Assembly: GCF_030538285.1 (NCBI RefSeq)
Contig: NZ_JAUNUG010000003.1
Span: 62,001-126,000, forward strand
Length of the DNA: 64,000 bases
Source: Corynebacterium sp.
Lineage (GTDB): Bacteria; Actinomycetota; Actinomycetes; Mycobacteriales; Mycobacteriaceae
Direction of reading: 5' to 3'
The position numbers and the translations under genes are program-made. Shown here in pieces: positions 7,971 through 17,107 of this stretch; position 1 is the first letter of the stretch; every line of letters starts with the position of its first letter. Under the pieces are notes generated by a model. That model ran no database searches. It was not told the DNA's origin and was given only the letters and a program-made list of their open reading frames with translations.

Positions 7971-9965
7971 ATGACCTCCAATCCGTTGCTCGTTCCTTCC
8001 GCACTGCCTTATGAACTGCCCGATTTTCAGGCGATTCGCCTGGAGCATGCGGTCGAGGCGATGGACATCGCGTTGGCTGAGCAACAGGCGGAAATAGAGG
8101 CCATCGTCACTAACGAAGCCACCCCCACCTGGGAGAACACCGTCGAAGCACTGGAGATCTCCGGCGCCACCCTCGACCGCGTCACCGCCTGGTTGTTCAA
8201 CCTGCAGGGCACGGATGCGGACGAGGAGATGGACGCCGCCATCGCCGAGATCGTCCCGCGCCTGTCCGCGCATTCGGACGCGATCTACCAGAATAAGGCC
8301 CTCTACCAGCGGCTTCTTCGCGCCCCCGCCCCCGCCGACCCCGAGTCCGCCCGCCTCCACGATCTCCTGGTCAGGCGCTTCGAGCGCCGCGGCGCGCGCC
8401 TCGATCGGGCCGGCAAGCAGCGCCTCGCGGAGATCAATCAGCGCCTGAGTTCGCTTTCGGAGGCCTTTGGTCGCCAGCTGCTGGCTGATACCCGTCGCCT
8501 GGCTGTCCGCTTCGACGATGAGGAGCTCCTGCAGGGGCTGTCGCAGTCGCGTAAGGATTCCGCGGCCGACGGCGAGGGCTGGGTACTGCCCATCGAGCTG
8601 CCCACCGTCCAGTCCGATCAGCTCGTGCTTGAACGCCCCGAGGCCCGCGCCGCCCTCTACAAGGCTTCCCAGGCCCGGGGTGCCGAATCCAACCGCGAGA
8701 ACCTCCTGGAGCAGGTACGTCTGCGCGCCGAGCGCGCCCGCCTGCTCGGTTTTGAGACCCACGCCGATTACGTCATCGCCGAGGAGACCGCTGGCACCGC
8801 CGACGCCGCCCGCCAACTGCTCTTTGACCTGGCCCCGGCTGCCGCCGCCAACGCCGATGCCGAGCGCAAACTCGCCGCTGAGCTCGCCGACACCGAGTTG
8901 AGCGCCGCGGACTGGCCCTATTGGCAGGCGAAGGTCCGCGAGCGGGACTACTCCCTCGACGAGGAAGAGCTCTCCCAGTACTTCCCCCTGCGCCAGGTGC
9001 TCGTGGACGGCGTTTTCCATGCCGCTCACCTGCTCTACGGAATCACGGTCACCCAGCGCCCGGACCTGCAGGGTTATGCCGAGGGTGTCGACGTCTGGGA
9101 GGTCCTGGATACCGACGGCACCGGCCTCGGCCTGCTACTCACCGACTATCGGGCGCGCCCCTCCAAACGGGGTGGTGCCTGGATGAGCTCCTTCGTCGGC
9201 CAGTCCGGGCTGCAGAATCGGCGCCCCGTCGTGGTCAACGTCATGTCGATTACCCACCCCGTCGACGGCTCGCAACCGCTGCTCACCATCGACCAGGTGA
9301 CCACGCTGTTCCATGAGTTCGGCCACGCCCTCCACGGCCTGCTCTCCGACGTGCGTTATCCCACGCTGGCCGGCACCAACGTGCCGCGCGACTGGGTCGA
9401 GTTCCCCTCCCAGATCAATGAGAATTGGGCTTTCGACCCGGACATCGCTCGCAATTACGCCCGCCATGTCGACAGCGGTGAAGTTATCCCGCAGAAGCTT
9501 CTCGACGCCGTCCTCGCCGCCCGCCAGTTCGGCCAGGGCTTCGCCACCTCCGAGTACCTCGCCGCCGCCATCATCGACCTGGCATGGCACTCGCTGACGG
9601 TGGAGGAGGCGGGGAAGATGGCGTCGATAAGCGAATTCGAACAGAAAGCACTTGAAGACGCGGGTCTCGTGGTGGATGACCTCGCGCCCCGCTACCGCTC
9701 CACCTACTTCAACCACATCTTCGGTGGCGGTTACTCCGCCGGCTACTACTCCTACCTGTGGGCTGAAGCGCTCGATGCTGACGGATTCGACTGGTTCAGC
9801 GCCGCGCCGGATAAGCGCGCCGCTGGGCAGGCTTTCCGCGAGCACATCCTCTCGCGCGGCGCGTCCCTCGACTACACAGATGCTTTCCGACGCCTACGCG
9901 GCCGCGACAAGGACGTCACCCCGCTGTTGCGACGCCGTGGACTCGCCGGCGTTGAACTGGGGTAG
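7971..9965 (+). CDS. dcp: M3-family zinc metallopeptidase (peptidyl-dipeptidase Dcp type)
   Basis: 664 aa, the usual length of the family. Cytoplasmic zinc peptidase that cleaves dipeptides or short peptides during peptide turnover. The zinc site LFHEFGHALHGLL is at about residues 446-458 (HExxH His448/His452), and the third-ligand region follows (WVEFPSQINENWAFD). N-terminal helices match M3 peptidases (WENTVEALEISGATLDRV). The C-terminus has the substrate-binding HIFGGGYSAGYYSYLWAEALDADGF motif typical of Dcp/OpdA. TACTAG lies 11 nt before the ATG with no Shine-Dalgarno, suggesting a leaderless or near-leaderless transcript sharing a short divergent promoter region with the esterase gene. 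Confidence 0.92.
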   Translation: MTSNPLLVPSALPYELPDFQAIRLEHAVEAMDIALAEQQAEIEAIVTNEATPTWENTVEALEISGATLDRVTAWLFNLQGTDADEEMDAAIAEIVPRLSAHSDAIYQNKALYQRLLRAPAPADPESARLHDLLVRRFERRGARLDRAGKQRLAEINQRLSSLSEAFGRQLLADTRRLAVRFDDEELLQGLSQSRKDSAADGEGWVLPIELPTVQSDQLVLERPEARAALYKASQARGAESNRENLLEQVRLRAERARLLGFETHADYVIAEETAGTADAARQLLFDLAPAAAANADAERKLAAELADTELSAADWPYWQAKVRERDYSLDEEELSQYFPLRQVLVDGVFHAAHLLYGITVTQRPDLQGYAEGVDVWEVLDTDGTGLGLLLTDYRARPSKRGGAWMSSFVGQSGLQNRRPVVVNVMSITHPVDGSQPLLTIDQVTTLFHEFGHALHGLLSDVRYPTLAGTNVPRDWVEFPSQINENWAFDPDIARNYARHVDSGEVIPQKLLDAVLAARQFGQGFATSEYLAAAIIDLAWHSLTVEEAGKMASISEFEQKALEDAGLVVDDLAPRYRSTYFNHIFGGGYSAGYYSYLWAEALDADGFDWFSAAPDKRAAGQAFREHILSRGASLDYTDAFRRLRGRDKDVTPLLRRRGLAGVELG

Positions 9966-9976
9966 ATTGATCCGAC

Positions 9977-10165
9977 ATGGACGCCATCACCCAGTTTCTG
10001 CTCAGCGCCCCGCTGTGGCTGCAGATCCCTCTGGTGATGGCCAGCGCCGTCCCGCTGGCGACGATCGGTGCGGTCGTTCTCGTGCGTGTCATCGACATGA
10101 TCGCGCTGGCGGGGGAGCGGGTATGGCGGGCAACCGTCGGCACCACAAATGACACAAGCGAGTAG
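9977..10165 (+). CDS. Small membrane protein, unknown
   Basis: 62 aa starting 11 nt after the peptidase gene. One long hydrophobic helix covers residues ~14-45 (LQIPLVMASAVPLATIGAVVLVRVIDMIALAG), with a short polar tail. No recognised family. Its place between the peptidase and another tiny membrane protein gene, all on one strand with short gaps, suggests a shared transcript. There is no strong Shine-Dalgarno. Confidence 0.6.
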   Translation: MDAITQFLLSAPLWLQIPLVMASAVPLATIGAVVLVRVIDMIALAGERVWRATVGTTNDTSE

Positions 10166-10174
10166 AGGAGAACC

Positions 10175-10315
10175 ATGGCTAACCCTGAGGAACTGCGCAA
10201 AGAGGACCAGAAGCTGCCCAAGGCGCGCCGCAAGTACCCGCAGTCGCGGGTCACGCAGTCACTGTGGGTTCTGCTGGCGATCGTGCTGATCGCCTGGTTG
10301 ATCTCCCTGCTCTAG
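10175..10315 (+). CDS. Very small single-pass membrane protein (46 aa)
   Basis: 46 aa with an excellent Shine-Dalgarno (GAGGAG, 4 nt before ATG 10175). The N-terminal half is charged (ANPEELRKEDQKLPKARRKYPQSR) and the C-terminal half is one TM helix (SLWVLLAIVLIAWLISLL) ending at the stop. It begins 9 nt after the preceding small gene. A cytoplasmic basic tail with a C-terminal anchor is likely. No function is known to me; the strong ribosome site and codon use support a real gene. Confidence 0.7.
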   Translation: MANPEELRKEDQKLPKARRKYPQSRVTQSLWVLLAIVLIAWLISLL

Positions 10316-10319
10316 GCTA

Positions 10320-11074
10320 CTACCACGCAGTTTGCCTAGAGTGCCTCCGCTGCCATTTCAGGCGGGGATCAGCGTTCGTGACCTGGCGGACACGACTTCC
10401 GTAGAGAGCCCAGTTCGGATGACCTGGTCCGAGGGCAGTGAGGACAGCGATCATGTCCATCAGTCGATTCTTGCCCTTGACTTCCAAGAGGTTTTCGTGG
10501 TGAGACACGCGATTCCTTAGCTCCCGTAGGCGTTCAAGTCGCTGACCCACATAGATGCGGCCGTTGTCATTCTGGAAAGCACCTGGGAAAGCGAATCTCA
10601 ATGCGTCATTCCAGAGAACTTGGGAGTTCTGAACGGCACTGGGAGCCATGTTCTTACGGCATCCTAGAAGTGAGGTCCAGTTTCCGAAAGTCAGTTGTGC
10701 CAACACGTCGTCGTGGGTAACGGCCGAATTCTGTCTTGGGTGGCCCGGTCGCCTATTACTCATATTCTGTTTGGCAAGTTTGCGGGCTTGCTTCAGGCTA
10801 TGCCCCATAGAATTGAACAGTAGTTGTCCTGCGCATCCTGAAAGCGACCAGCCGGAAGGCATGCCCTGACCGACATTCCATGAGGTTAGTGCTCGATCGA
10901 TTCTGTTGCGGCACATAATCTCTACGTATGAAAGCTGGGAATGCAGAGCTCCCGCGAAATCTGCGTTCCAGCGGTAGAGCTCTACCGCGCGATCGAGATC
11001 AGCGCTGGCGGCCTCGAGATAAGGTGCCAGTCGAGGGGCACTGATGAAATCTTCAATGAGGGACGCGTGAGCAT
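10320..11074 (-). pseudogene. Abi-like (abortive-infection family) protein, 5' frameshift
   Basis: The reading frame ending at 10320 encodes SLIEDFISAPRLAPYLEAASADLDRAVELYRWNADFAGALHSQLSYVEIM, then a body with LTFGNWTSLLGC, LWNDALRFAFP and ERLRELRNRVSHHENLL. This resembles corynebacterial Abi-type proteins, whose RN....H motif is conserved. The frame opens after a stop at 11085-11087 but has no ATG, GTG or TTG before an internal ATG at 10916. An ATG at 11074, 12 nt after a TAGACT -10 element (minus strand, 11087-11092), is in another frame. Adding one C to the CCC run near 11060 would join the two as MLTRPLIEDF. The gene is probably inactivated by a one-base loss, though a short protein from 10916 or a sequencing error is possible. 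Confidence 0.6.
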
Positions 11075-11133
11075 TTGTCCGGTGCTAGTCTAGGTTCGCG
11101 TGCAGCAATGTAGATTGCTGCTCTTCCATTTCG

Positions 11134-11164
11134 GGTGCCCCTGGCGATTGTCGCCAGGGGCACC
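11134..11164. terminator. Perfect hairpin downstream of malQ
   Basis: Perfect inverted repeat with 14-bp arms (GGTGCCCCTGGCGA / TCGCCAGGGGCACC) and a 3-nt loop, 8 nt past the malQ stop. On the malQ strand no long T-run follows, so termination strength is uncertain. A second, smaller hairpin (GCAGCAAT / ATTGCTGC, 11102-11121) lies just beyond. Confidence 0.65.
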
Positions 11165-11172
11165 TTGCTGAT

Positions 11173-13308
11173 TTAACGCTTACTCGCCTGCGCGATGCGG
11201 TGGAACAGCTCCACCTGTGGCAGATCCTCGACGAGAACCGGGGTGCCCTCGGCGTCGCACAGCGGGATACACCAGTTCGGGTACTGGTCCTTCGTGGTGC
11301 CCGGCTGATTCTGGGAGCGGACGTCACCGACCATGTCCACCAAGGAAATGCAGGTCAGGGCGGAGGGAGTGCCGGCGATGAAGCGGTGGATGCCCTCCAT
11401 GAGCTCGCCGACATCACCACGTTCTGCACGCTCCAGACCCTCGAACTCGGTCTCGGCGAGCTCCGAGCCCGCGAAGCAGCCGGTCTCCCGGATCCGGTCG
11501 AGCACCTTGGCCTGCCAGGCCAAGTCCTCGGCGTCCTCGTCGGCGGCGTCGCGGGTGAACAGGCCCAGGCGGTCACGCAGCTCGATGTGCTCGCCGGCGA
11601 GGAAGCCCGCGGTCGGCGGCAGATCGTGGGTGGTCACTGAGCTCAGCGCCAGCTGACGATACTCATGCTGCAGGCGCGGGCCCTCCACGGTGGGGGAGCC
11701 CTCGAACCACAGGATGGAGGTGCCCATGACGCCCTTCGCGGCGAGCACATCCTGCACCCACGACTCGAAGGTGCCCAGGTCCTCGCCGACGACGACGGCT
11801 CCGGCCCGCTCGGCCTCCAGCGCCAGGATGCCCACCAGCGCCTCGTGATCGAAGCGGACATAGGTGCCGGTGGTCGGCGGCTTCATGCGCTCCATGACGA
11901 AAAGGCGGAACAGCCCGAGAACGTGGTCGACGCGGATACCACCGGAGTGGCGCAGCACCGTCGACAACAGGTTGCGCCACGGCAGGTAACCGGCCTCAGC
12001 GAGCTTGGCCGGGTGCCACGGCGGCTGGGACCAGTCCTGGCCCTGCTGGTTATAGCCGTCCGGCGGGGCGCCGACGGAGACATCCGGCGCCAGCCACGGG
12101 GCCAGGTTGTGGGCGTCCGCGCCACCGGGGTGGACGCCGACGGCCAGGTCAGCCATGATGCCGATCTGCATGCCAGCGGCCTTCGCGCGGGCCTGCGCAG
12201 CGGCGAGCTGCTCGTCGCACAGGAACTGCAGCCACATGTAGAAGTTGATCGCATCGTCCATACCCGGGGCGATGCCGTGGGCCCGCTTATCGTGGATCTG
12301 CTCGTACTCGCGCTGCGCACACCAGGCGGCGAAGTCGACCAGGCCCTGGCCCTCGCGTTCGATGTAGGCGCGGAAGGCCTCCTCCCGCTCCGGGGTGCGG
12401 CCGTGGTGGTGCATCTCGTGCAGCACATCCAGCTTCGCCTGGTAGACGGGGTTGCGTTCGATAATCTCATTGGAGCGGTTGAGCTCGCGCAGTTCCGCGG
12501 CCAGCTCGGCGATGTCGGCGTGGGTGGCCTCATCCAGCTGCGCCATCTCCGGGATATCCTCGATGCGCAGGTAGATCGGGTTGATGAAACGGCGCGTGGT
12601 CGGTAGATAGGGGGAATCCTCCGCCGGGGGGAAGGGCTCCGCCGCGTGCATCGGGTTGACCAGCAGGAAGTCCGCGCCGGCCTCCTTCGCCAGCACCTCC
12701 GCCAGAAGGCCCATGTCGTGGAAGTCACCGAGGCCCCAGGAGTTCTCGGAACGCACCGAGTACATCTGTGCCATGACACCGGTCACCGGGTTGTCTACGT
12801 AGCGGTCCGTGGTGGACAGGCGGGCCGGGGTGATGATGAGCGCACACTCGTGGCGGATATCACCGGAGAGCAGCTCGAGGCGGTGCCACCCCAGAGGCAA
12901 ATCCCCCGGCAGGCGGAAGGTGGCCTCGCCCCACGGCTGGCCGTCGACGTTCACCGGGGCGTTCCAGTTCTCCTCCTGGTACACCTCGCGCTGCGAGCCG
13001 TCCTCCAACAGGATGCTCACCTCGGCCGGGGCGCCGTCGTGGACATGGACGTTGAAGGTGCGTTCATCGCCGGCCACGGCGACCACGCAGGCCGGCAGCG
13101 GGCGGATCGACTCCGCCACCCGGTGGGACTCGAGCACCGATGCGAGTTCGTCCTCGTCGGGGGCGTCGGAAAGCGCGACACCGAACGCACGCAATGTTGT
13201 CAGCAGCGTGTCGTCGGTGACCACCACCTCCTCGCCGTCGCTTGCGGTGTAATGCGTTGCGACGCCGTGCGCGTCCGCGAGTTCTCTCAGCACGTCCTGG
13301 TAAGTCAC
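11173..13308 (-). CDS. malQ: 4-alpha-glucanotransferase (amylomaltase)
   Basis: 711 aa, GH77 family. Transfers glucan units between maltodextrins in maltose/glycogen metabolism, in the cytoplasm. Catalytic elements are visible: the nucleophile region GGIRVDHVLGLFRLF (~residue 460), the acid/base region VVVGEDLGTF (~505) and the third acid VTTHDLPPTAGF (~560). SENSWGLGDFHDMG and NPMHAAEPFPPAEDSPYLP are also typical. The ~150-residue N-terminal extension before the barrel is usual in corynebacterial MalQ. GTG 13308 (VTYQDVLRELADAHGV) has AGGA 8 nt upstream, and the longer open frame is not supported. The gene is divergent from fadD and ends at a strong hairpin. Confidence 0.94.
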   Translation of the reverse strand: MTYQDVLRELADAHGVATHYTASDGEEVVVTDDTLLTTLRAFGVALSDAPDEDELASVLESHRVAESIRPLPACVVAVAGDERTFNVHVHDGAPAEVSILLEDGSQREVYQEENWNAPVNVDGQPWGEATFRLPGDLPLGWHRLELLSGDIRHECALIITPARLSTTDRYVDNPVTGVMAQMYSVRSENSWGLGDFHDMGLLAEVLAKEAGADFLLVNPMHAAEPFPPAEDSPYLPTTRRFINPIYLRIEDIPEMAQLDEATHADIAELAAELRELNRSNEIIERNPVYQAKLDVLHEMHHHGRTPEREEAFRAYIEREGQGLVDFAAWCAQREYEQIHDKRAHGIAPGMDDAINFYMWLQFLCDEQLAAAQARAKAAGMQIGIMADLAVGVHPGGADAHNLAPWLAPDVSVGAPPDGYNQQGQDWSQPPWHPAKLAEAGYLPWRNLLSTVLRHSGGIRVDHVLGLFRLFVMERMKPPTTGTYVRFDHEALVGILALEAERAGAVVVGEDLGTFESWVQDVLAAKGVMGTSILWFEGSPTVEGPRLQHEYRQLALSSVTTHDLPPTAGFLAGEHIELRDRLGLFTRDAADEDAEDLAWQAKVLDRIRETGCFAGSELAETEFEGLERAERGDVGELMEGIHRFIAGTPSALTCISLVDMVGDVRSQNQPGTTKDQYPNWCIPLCDAEGTPVLVEDLPQVELFHRIAQASKR

Positions 13309-13436
13309 ACCCGTTATCCTGCCATCTTGGTCCCGGCTTTGCTGCCAGCACAGGGGGTGTGGCCCACATCTGATGTGGTTGCAGGGGTAACGTTTAGAGG
13401 AAACCTTCATATACCCCGATGCGAGAGGACGCACCC

Positions 13437-15266
13437 GTGCAGGAGTTCCACACCCCGGCCGACTATGAGATCGCCCCCGGCGAGACCTGCCTGACCGCCA
13501 TGCTCGACACCGCACGCAGGTACCCGCATGGCGTCATGTTCACCCGCCCCGCCAACTTTGAGTGGGTCAACGTCACTTCCGCGGAGTTCGTCGCGGAGGT
13601 CTACGAGGTGGCCAAGGGACTCATCGCCTCCGGGGTGGAGGCCGGCGACCGCGTGGCGCTGATCTCTGCCACCCGCTATGAGTGGTCGCTGATGGACTTC
13701 GCCATCTGGGCCGCCGGAGCCGTTAGCGTGCCCGTCTACCCCTCATCCTCGCTGTCGCAGATGCAGTGGATCATCGAGGACTCCGGTGCGGTGCTCGCCA
13801 TCTCCGAGACCCGCGATCACACCGAGCTCATCTCCCACCTGGTCCTCGCCGAGGATGGCTCCCCGCGCCTGCAGGGCTCGCCGTCGCAGCTGCGCCGCGT
13901 GCTGGAGATTAACTCCTCCGCCATCGCCACCCTGAAGTTCGAGGGCCGCGAGATTCCATCCGAGGAGGTCGATAACCGTATCGCCCACACCTCCACCGAT
14001 GATCTGGCCTCCCTGGTCTACACCTCCGGTACCACCGGCCAGCCCAAGGGCTGCAAGATCACCCACCGCAATTGGCTCGCCGAGGTCCGCGGCGTGCTCA
14101 GTCACCCCATTGGCGGGATCGCCGTGCCCGGCACCCGGGTGCTCACCTTCCTGCCCATGGCTCATGTCCTCTCCCGCGCGGTGTCCCTGGCCGTGGTCAT
14201 CGGTGGTGCCACCCAGAACCACTGGTCGGACTTCTCCACCCTGTCGGTTGAGTTCGCTCGCTCCCGCCCGAACCTCATCCTCGGTGTGCCCCGCGTCTTT
14301 GAGAAGGTGCGCAACTCCGCAGCCGCCAACGCCGCCGACGGGGGGCCCGTCAAGGAGCGTATTTTCGCCGGCGCCGAGAAGACCGCCATCGAATACTCCC
14401 GTGCCCTGGATACCCCCGAGGGCCCCTCCCGCGCACTCCTGGCCAAGCGCAGGGTCTTCGACAAGCTCGTCTACTCCAAGATCCGTTCCGCCATCGGTGA
14501 CTCCGTGAAGTACTGCATCACCGGTGGCTCCGCCATGAGCCACGAGCTGCTGCACTTCTTCCGCGGCATCGGCGTGCCCGTCTACGAGGGTTACGGCCTG
14601 ACCGAGACCGCCGCGGCGGCCGCCGTCGACTTTGACGATCAGAAGATCGGCACCGTCGGCCGCCCGCTGGGTGGGGTGACGATCCGCATTAACGACGCCG
14701 GCGAAATCCTGGTCAAGGGCCCGATCCTCTTCGACGGTTACTGGAAGAACGACGAGGCCACCGCCGAGTCGATGGAAGGCGAGTGGTACAACACCGGTGA
14801 CCTCGGCGAACTGCTCGAGTCCGGGCACCTGGTGATCACCGGCCGTAAAAAGGACCTCATCGTCACCGCCGGAGGCAAGAATGTCTCGCCCGGCCCGATG
14901 GAGGATTCGCTGCGCGCCCACCCGCTTATCTCCCAGGCGATGGTCGTCGGCGACGGCAAGCCTTTCATCGGTCTGCTGGTCACCCTCGACGAGGATGCGC
15001 TCAACCGTTGGAAGCTCAACCGCAACATCGACGAGGACACCTCCGTCAAGGACCTGGCCATGGATCCGTCCCTGCGGGCGGAGATCCAGGACGCCGTCAA
15101 CACCGTCAACGCCACCGTCTCTCAGGCGGAGGGCATCCGGAAGTTCTACATCCTCGACCGGGATCTCACGGAGGAGGAGAACGAGCTCACCCCGACGATG
15201 AAGGTCAAGCGCAACGTCGTCGCCCAGCGCTACGCGGATGCGATCAGCCACCTGTACAAGCGCTGA
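13437..15266 (+). CDS. fadD: Long-chain fatty-acid-CoA ligase (AMP-forming)
   Basis: 609 aa from GTG 13437, with AGAGGA 7 nt upstream; the in-frame ATG at 13419 has no such site. Member of the adenylate-forming superfamily, activating fatty acids to acyl-AMP then acyl-CoA. P-loop SLVYTSGTTGQPKGCKITH is at ~residues 190-208, the GYGLTETAAAAAV adenine motif near 385, YNTGDLGELLESGHLVITGRKKDLIV near 450-475, and a C-terminal TPTMKVKRNVV hinge with the conserved Lys. The sequence is closest to FadD15-type synthetases. Adjacent genes give no hint of the lipid pathway served. Confidence 0.92.
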   Translation: MQEFHTPADYEIAPGETCLTAMLDTARRYPHGVMFTRPANFEWVNVTSAEFVAEVYEVAKGLIASGVEAGDRVALISATRYEWSLMDFAIWAAGAVSVPVYPSSSLSQMQWIIEDSGAVLAISETRDHTELISHLVLAEDGSPRLQGSPSQLRRVLEINSSAIATLKFEGREIPSEEVDNRIAHTSTDDLASLVYTSGTTGQPKGCKITHRNWLAEVRGVLSHPIGGIAVPGTRVLTFLPMAHVLSRAVSLAVVIGGATQNHWSDFSTLSVEFARSRPNLILGVPRVFEKVRNSAAANAADGGPVKERIFAGAEKTAIEYSRALDTPEGPSRALLAKRRVFDKLVYSKIRSAIGDSVKYCITGGSAMSHELLHFFRGIGVPVYEGYGLTETAAAAAVDFDDQKIGTVGRPLGGVTIRINDAGEILVKGPILFDGYWKNDEATAESMEGEWYNTGDLGELLESGHLVITGRKKDLIVTAGGKNVSPGPMEDSLRAHPLISQAMVVGDGKPFIGLLVTLDEDALNRWKLNRNIDEDTSVKDLAMDPSLRAEIQDAVNTVNATVSQAEGIRKFYILDRDLTEEENELTPTMKVKRNVVAQRYADAISHLYKR

Positions 15267-15284
15267 TGCCGATATAATCCGCCT

Positions 15285-16502
15285 GTGGACTATGTGATCT
15301 CGGCGGTTCGACGCACCGCGGCCATCCCCCTGGATGCGCTGCGGTTGCTGGCCCGCCATTGGGCCGCTCTACTGACTGTCATCGCCCTCGGCCTGGGGCT
15401 GCGCGCCCTGGTGATCTGGGCGGCGGTCATTGTCTCCGGGTGGTCTTCGCTGGCGGCGGTGTTTCTCATCCCGCTCGCCCCGATCGCGGTGATGACCTCG
15501 CTGATCACTGCCCTGTGGCTCCTGCGGCCCTCGCTGCCATATCTCTCAAGGGCTGTGAGCGACCCCACGCAAGGGTCCACCCATGTCCGCTTGCTCACCA
15601 TCGGCGGGCTGCTCATCCCTTTCCTCACGGTGTATTCTTCCAACGGACTGCTAAGGGAGGACACCCGCGCCTACATCCACGACGCCACTCTGACGGAGAC
15701 CTCCCGCAACCTGTTCACCGCCGATTTCGGGCGCTCCAACTTCGAGATCACCTGGGTGCTCATCAGCCTCATCGTGGTGGCCCTCGTGCTGCGCAAGATC
15801 ATCGGCGTGTTCGCCCTGGGGGAGCGCTCGGTCGGTTGGGCGGGGGCCTCGGCCTACCTGGAGGTGCTGTGGATGGTGACTTTCTCGGTCATCCTCACCG
15901 GCGGCATCGCCTGGGTGCGGGACTGGGTGTTCTCCCGCGCGGTTCTGGCCCCGGTGATCGGCGGGTGGGACGTGATTCGAGGTTTTTCCGGGCCCGTGGG
16001 GGACGTCTTCTCCTGGTTGGTAGCCCTGGTGTCGCGGGCCGATGACGTCATCATCATCCCCGTCGCCTGGCTGACTCTGGGAGCCACGATTTATGGGGCG
16101 CAGCTGGCGGCGAAGGGGGCGTCGGCAAGCAATAGTCCCCGTAACCGCCTACAGGTAGAAGCCCGGAAGGCACTCGACGAAGCCGCGCAACCGCTGCTGG
16201 GGCCGGTGAAATCCACCATGGCGTCCCTGGGCCGGATCGCCGCCGCCGGCCTGGGGCCGATGGTCATGTTCTGCCTGCTGTTCACGCTGGCCAAGAGCAC
16301 CGAGATAGGGGTGCTCTACCTTGGCCGCGCCATCGTCGGCCCGCTGGACCGGTGGGATGCGGTGGCCGTCGACCCCTACATCCTCGTCATCGCCCGCCTC
16401 GTCTACTTCGCGGCGGCGCTGGTGTTCATCGCCCCCGCGCTGGACAGGCTGCTCAGGGCGAGCTCCGCGGAGTCGAGCGAGACGCCGGTGAATTCCAGGT
16501 AG
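15285..16502 (+). CDS. Polytopic membrane protein, unknown
   Basis: 405 aa from GTG 15285, 18 nt after fadD. There are about eight to nine hydrophobic segments, including WAALLTVIALGLGLRALVIW, LAAVFLIPLAPIAVMTSLITAL, WVLISLIVVALVLRKIIGVFAL, WMVTFSVILTGGIAWV, GLGPMVMFCLLFTLA and LVYFAAALVFIAPAL. A soluble loop (NSPRNRLQVEARKALDEAAQPLL) separates the last helices. No transporter motif is recognised. Its last 100 nt overlap the convergent exported-protein gene, which is unusual but both frames read as real proteins there. Confidence 0.75.
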   Translation: MDYVISAVRRTAAIPLDALRLLARHWAALLTVIALGLGLRALVIWAAVIVSGWSSLAAVFLIPLAPIAVMTSLITALWLLRPSLPYLSRAVSDPTQGSTHVRLLTIGGLLIPFLTVYSSNGLLREDTRAYIHDATLTETSRNLFTADFGRSNFEITWVLISLIVVALVLRKIIGVFALGERSVGWAGASAYLEVLWMVTFSVILTGGIAWVRDWVFSRAVLAPVIGGWDVIRGFSGPVGDVFSWLVALVSRADDVIIIPVAWLTLGATIYGAQLAAKGASASNSPRNRLQVEARKALDEAAQPLLGPVKSTMASLGRIAAAGLGPMVMFCLLFTLAKSTEIGVLYLGRAIVGPLDRWDAVAVDPYILVIARLVYFAAALVFIAPALDRLLRASSAESSETPVNSR

Positions 16503-17107
16503 GTGGGGGTCTGCCAGATCACCTCGACGGATCCGGGGCGGGTGCCCGCCGGGACCACGAAATAGACGGTGGTCGACCAGGATTCCGGGCGTGGGGGATC
16601 TTGGTAGTCACTGACCCCGAGATCAACACCCATGTCCATGAACGGGCCCGGGGTGTCCTCGGGGGCGCAGTAATAGGTGTTGGTGAGCTCAGGTGGGGCC
16701 CCGCTCAGTCGGGCGCCCAGACGCGGGGCGGGCAGATACGGGGTGCCATCTTCGGTCAGCAGTCGCATATCGCAGGTGCGCAGCGGCGATTCCGGGGGCG
16801 CCGACCAGTCGAAGTCGACGGCGATGACATCGATCTCCGTATCGCCCAGGGAAGGCGTGTCTTCGGCGCGCACCAGGGCCGCGTGGGTGAGGGTGACATC
16901 GGCGACGATGAGGTTATCCACCCCCTCCACCTCCGCGGTCTGCTCGATGTGCAGCGTCTCACCGGCCGCCCCGGAGATCGGGTCGCTGGGTGAATTGGGC
17001 AGAGCGATGTCCACGTAGCGGAAGGAGGAGGCCGCCAGGGCAAAGGCGATGGCCGGGACCACCGCCGCATACCAGTGCCAGGAGCGGTGGCGCGCATGGT
17101 GGCTCAT
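16403..17107 (-). CDS. Membrane-anchored exported protein, unknown (third of three)
   Basis: 234 aa from ATG 17107 (MSHHARHRSWHWYAAVVPAIAFALAASSFRYVDIALP): a basic N-terminus, one TM or signal helix, then a ~190-residue beta-rich domain with two Cys (RTCDMRL, YYCAPED) and the ending SWSTTVYFVVPAGTRPGSVEVIW. Similar in design to the two genes before it: an N-terminal anchor plus an extracellular domain with a final beta-sheet hairpin. The start overlaps the preceding gene by 4 nt (ATGA), so the three are one operon. The 3' end overlaps the convergent membrane-protein gene by 100 nt. No family recognised. Confidence 0.75.
   Translation of the reverse strand: MSHHARHRSWHWYAAVVPAIAFALAASSFRYVDIALPNSPSDPISGAAGETLHIEQTAEVEGVDNLIVADVTLTHAALVRAEDTPSLGDTEIDVIAVDFDWSAPPESPLRTCDMRLLTEDGTPYLPAPRLGARLSGAPPELTNTYYCAPEDTPGPFMDMGVDLGVSDYQDPPRPESWSTTVYFVVPAGTRPGSVEVIWQTPTYLEFTGVSLDSAELALSSLSSAGAMNTSAAAK

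Noticed and set aside
11102..11121. Small hairpin GCAGCAAT/ATTGCTGC as a separate regulatory RNA
   Set aside because: It is short, sits just past the malQ hairpin, and has no promoter or T-run of its own.
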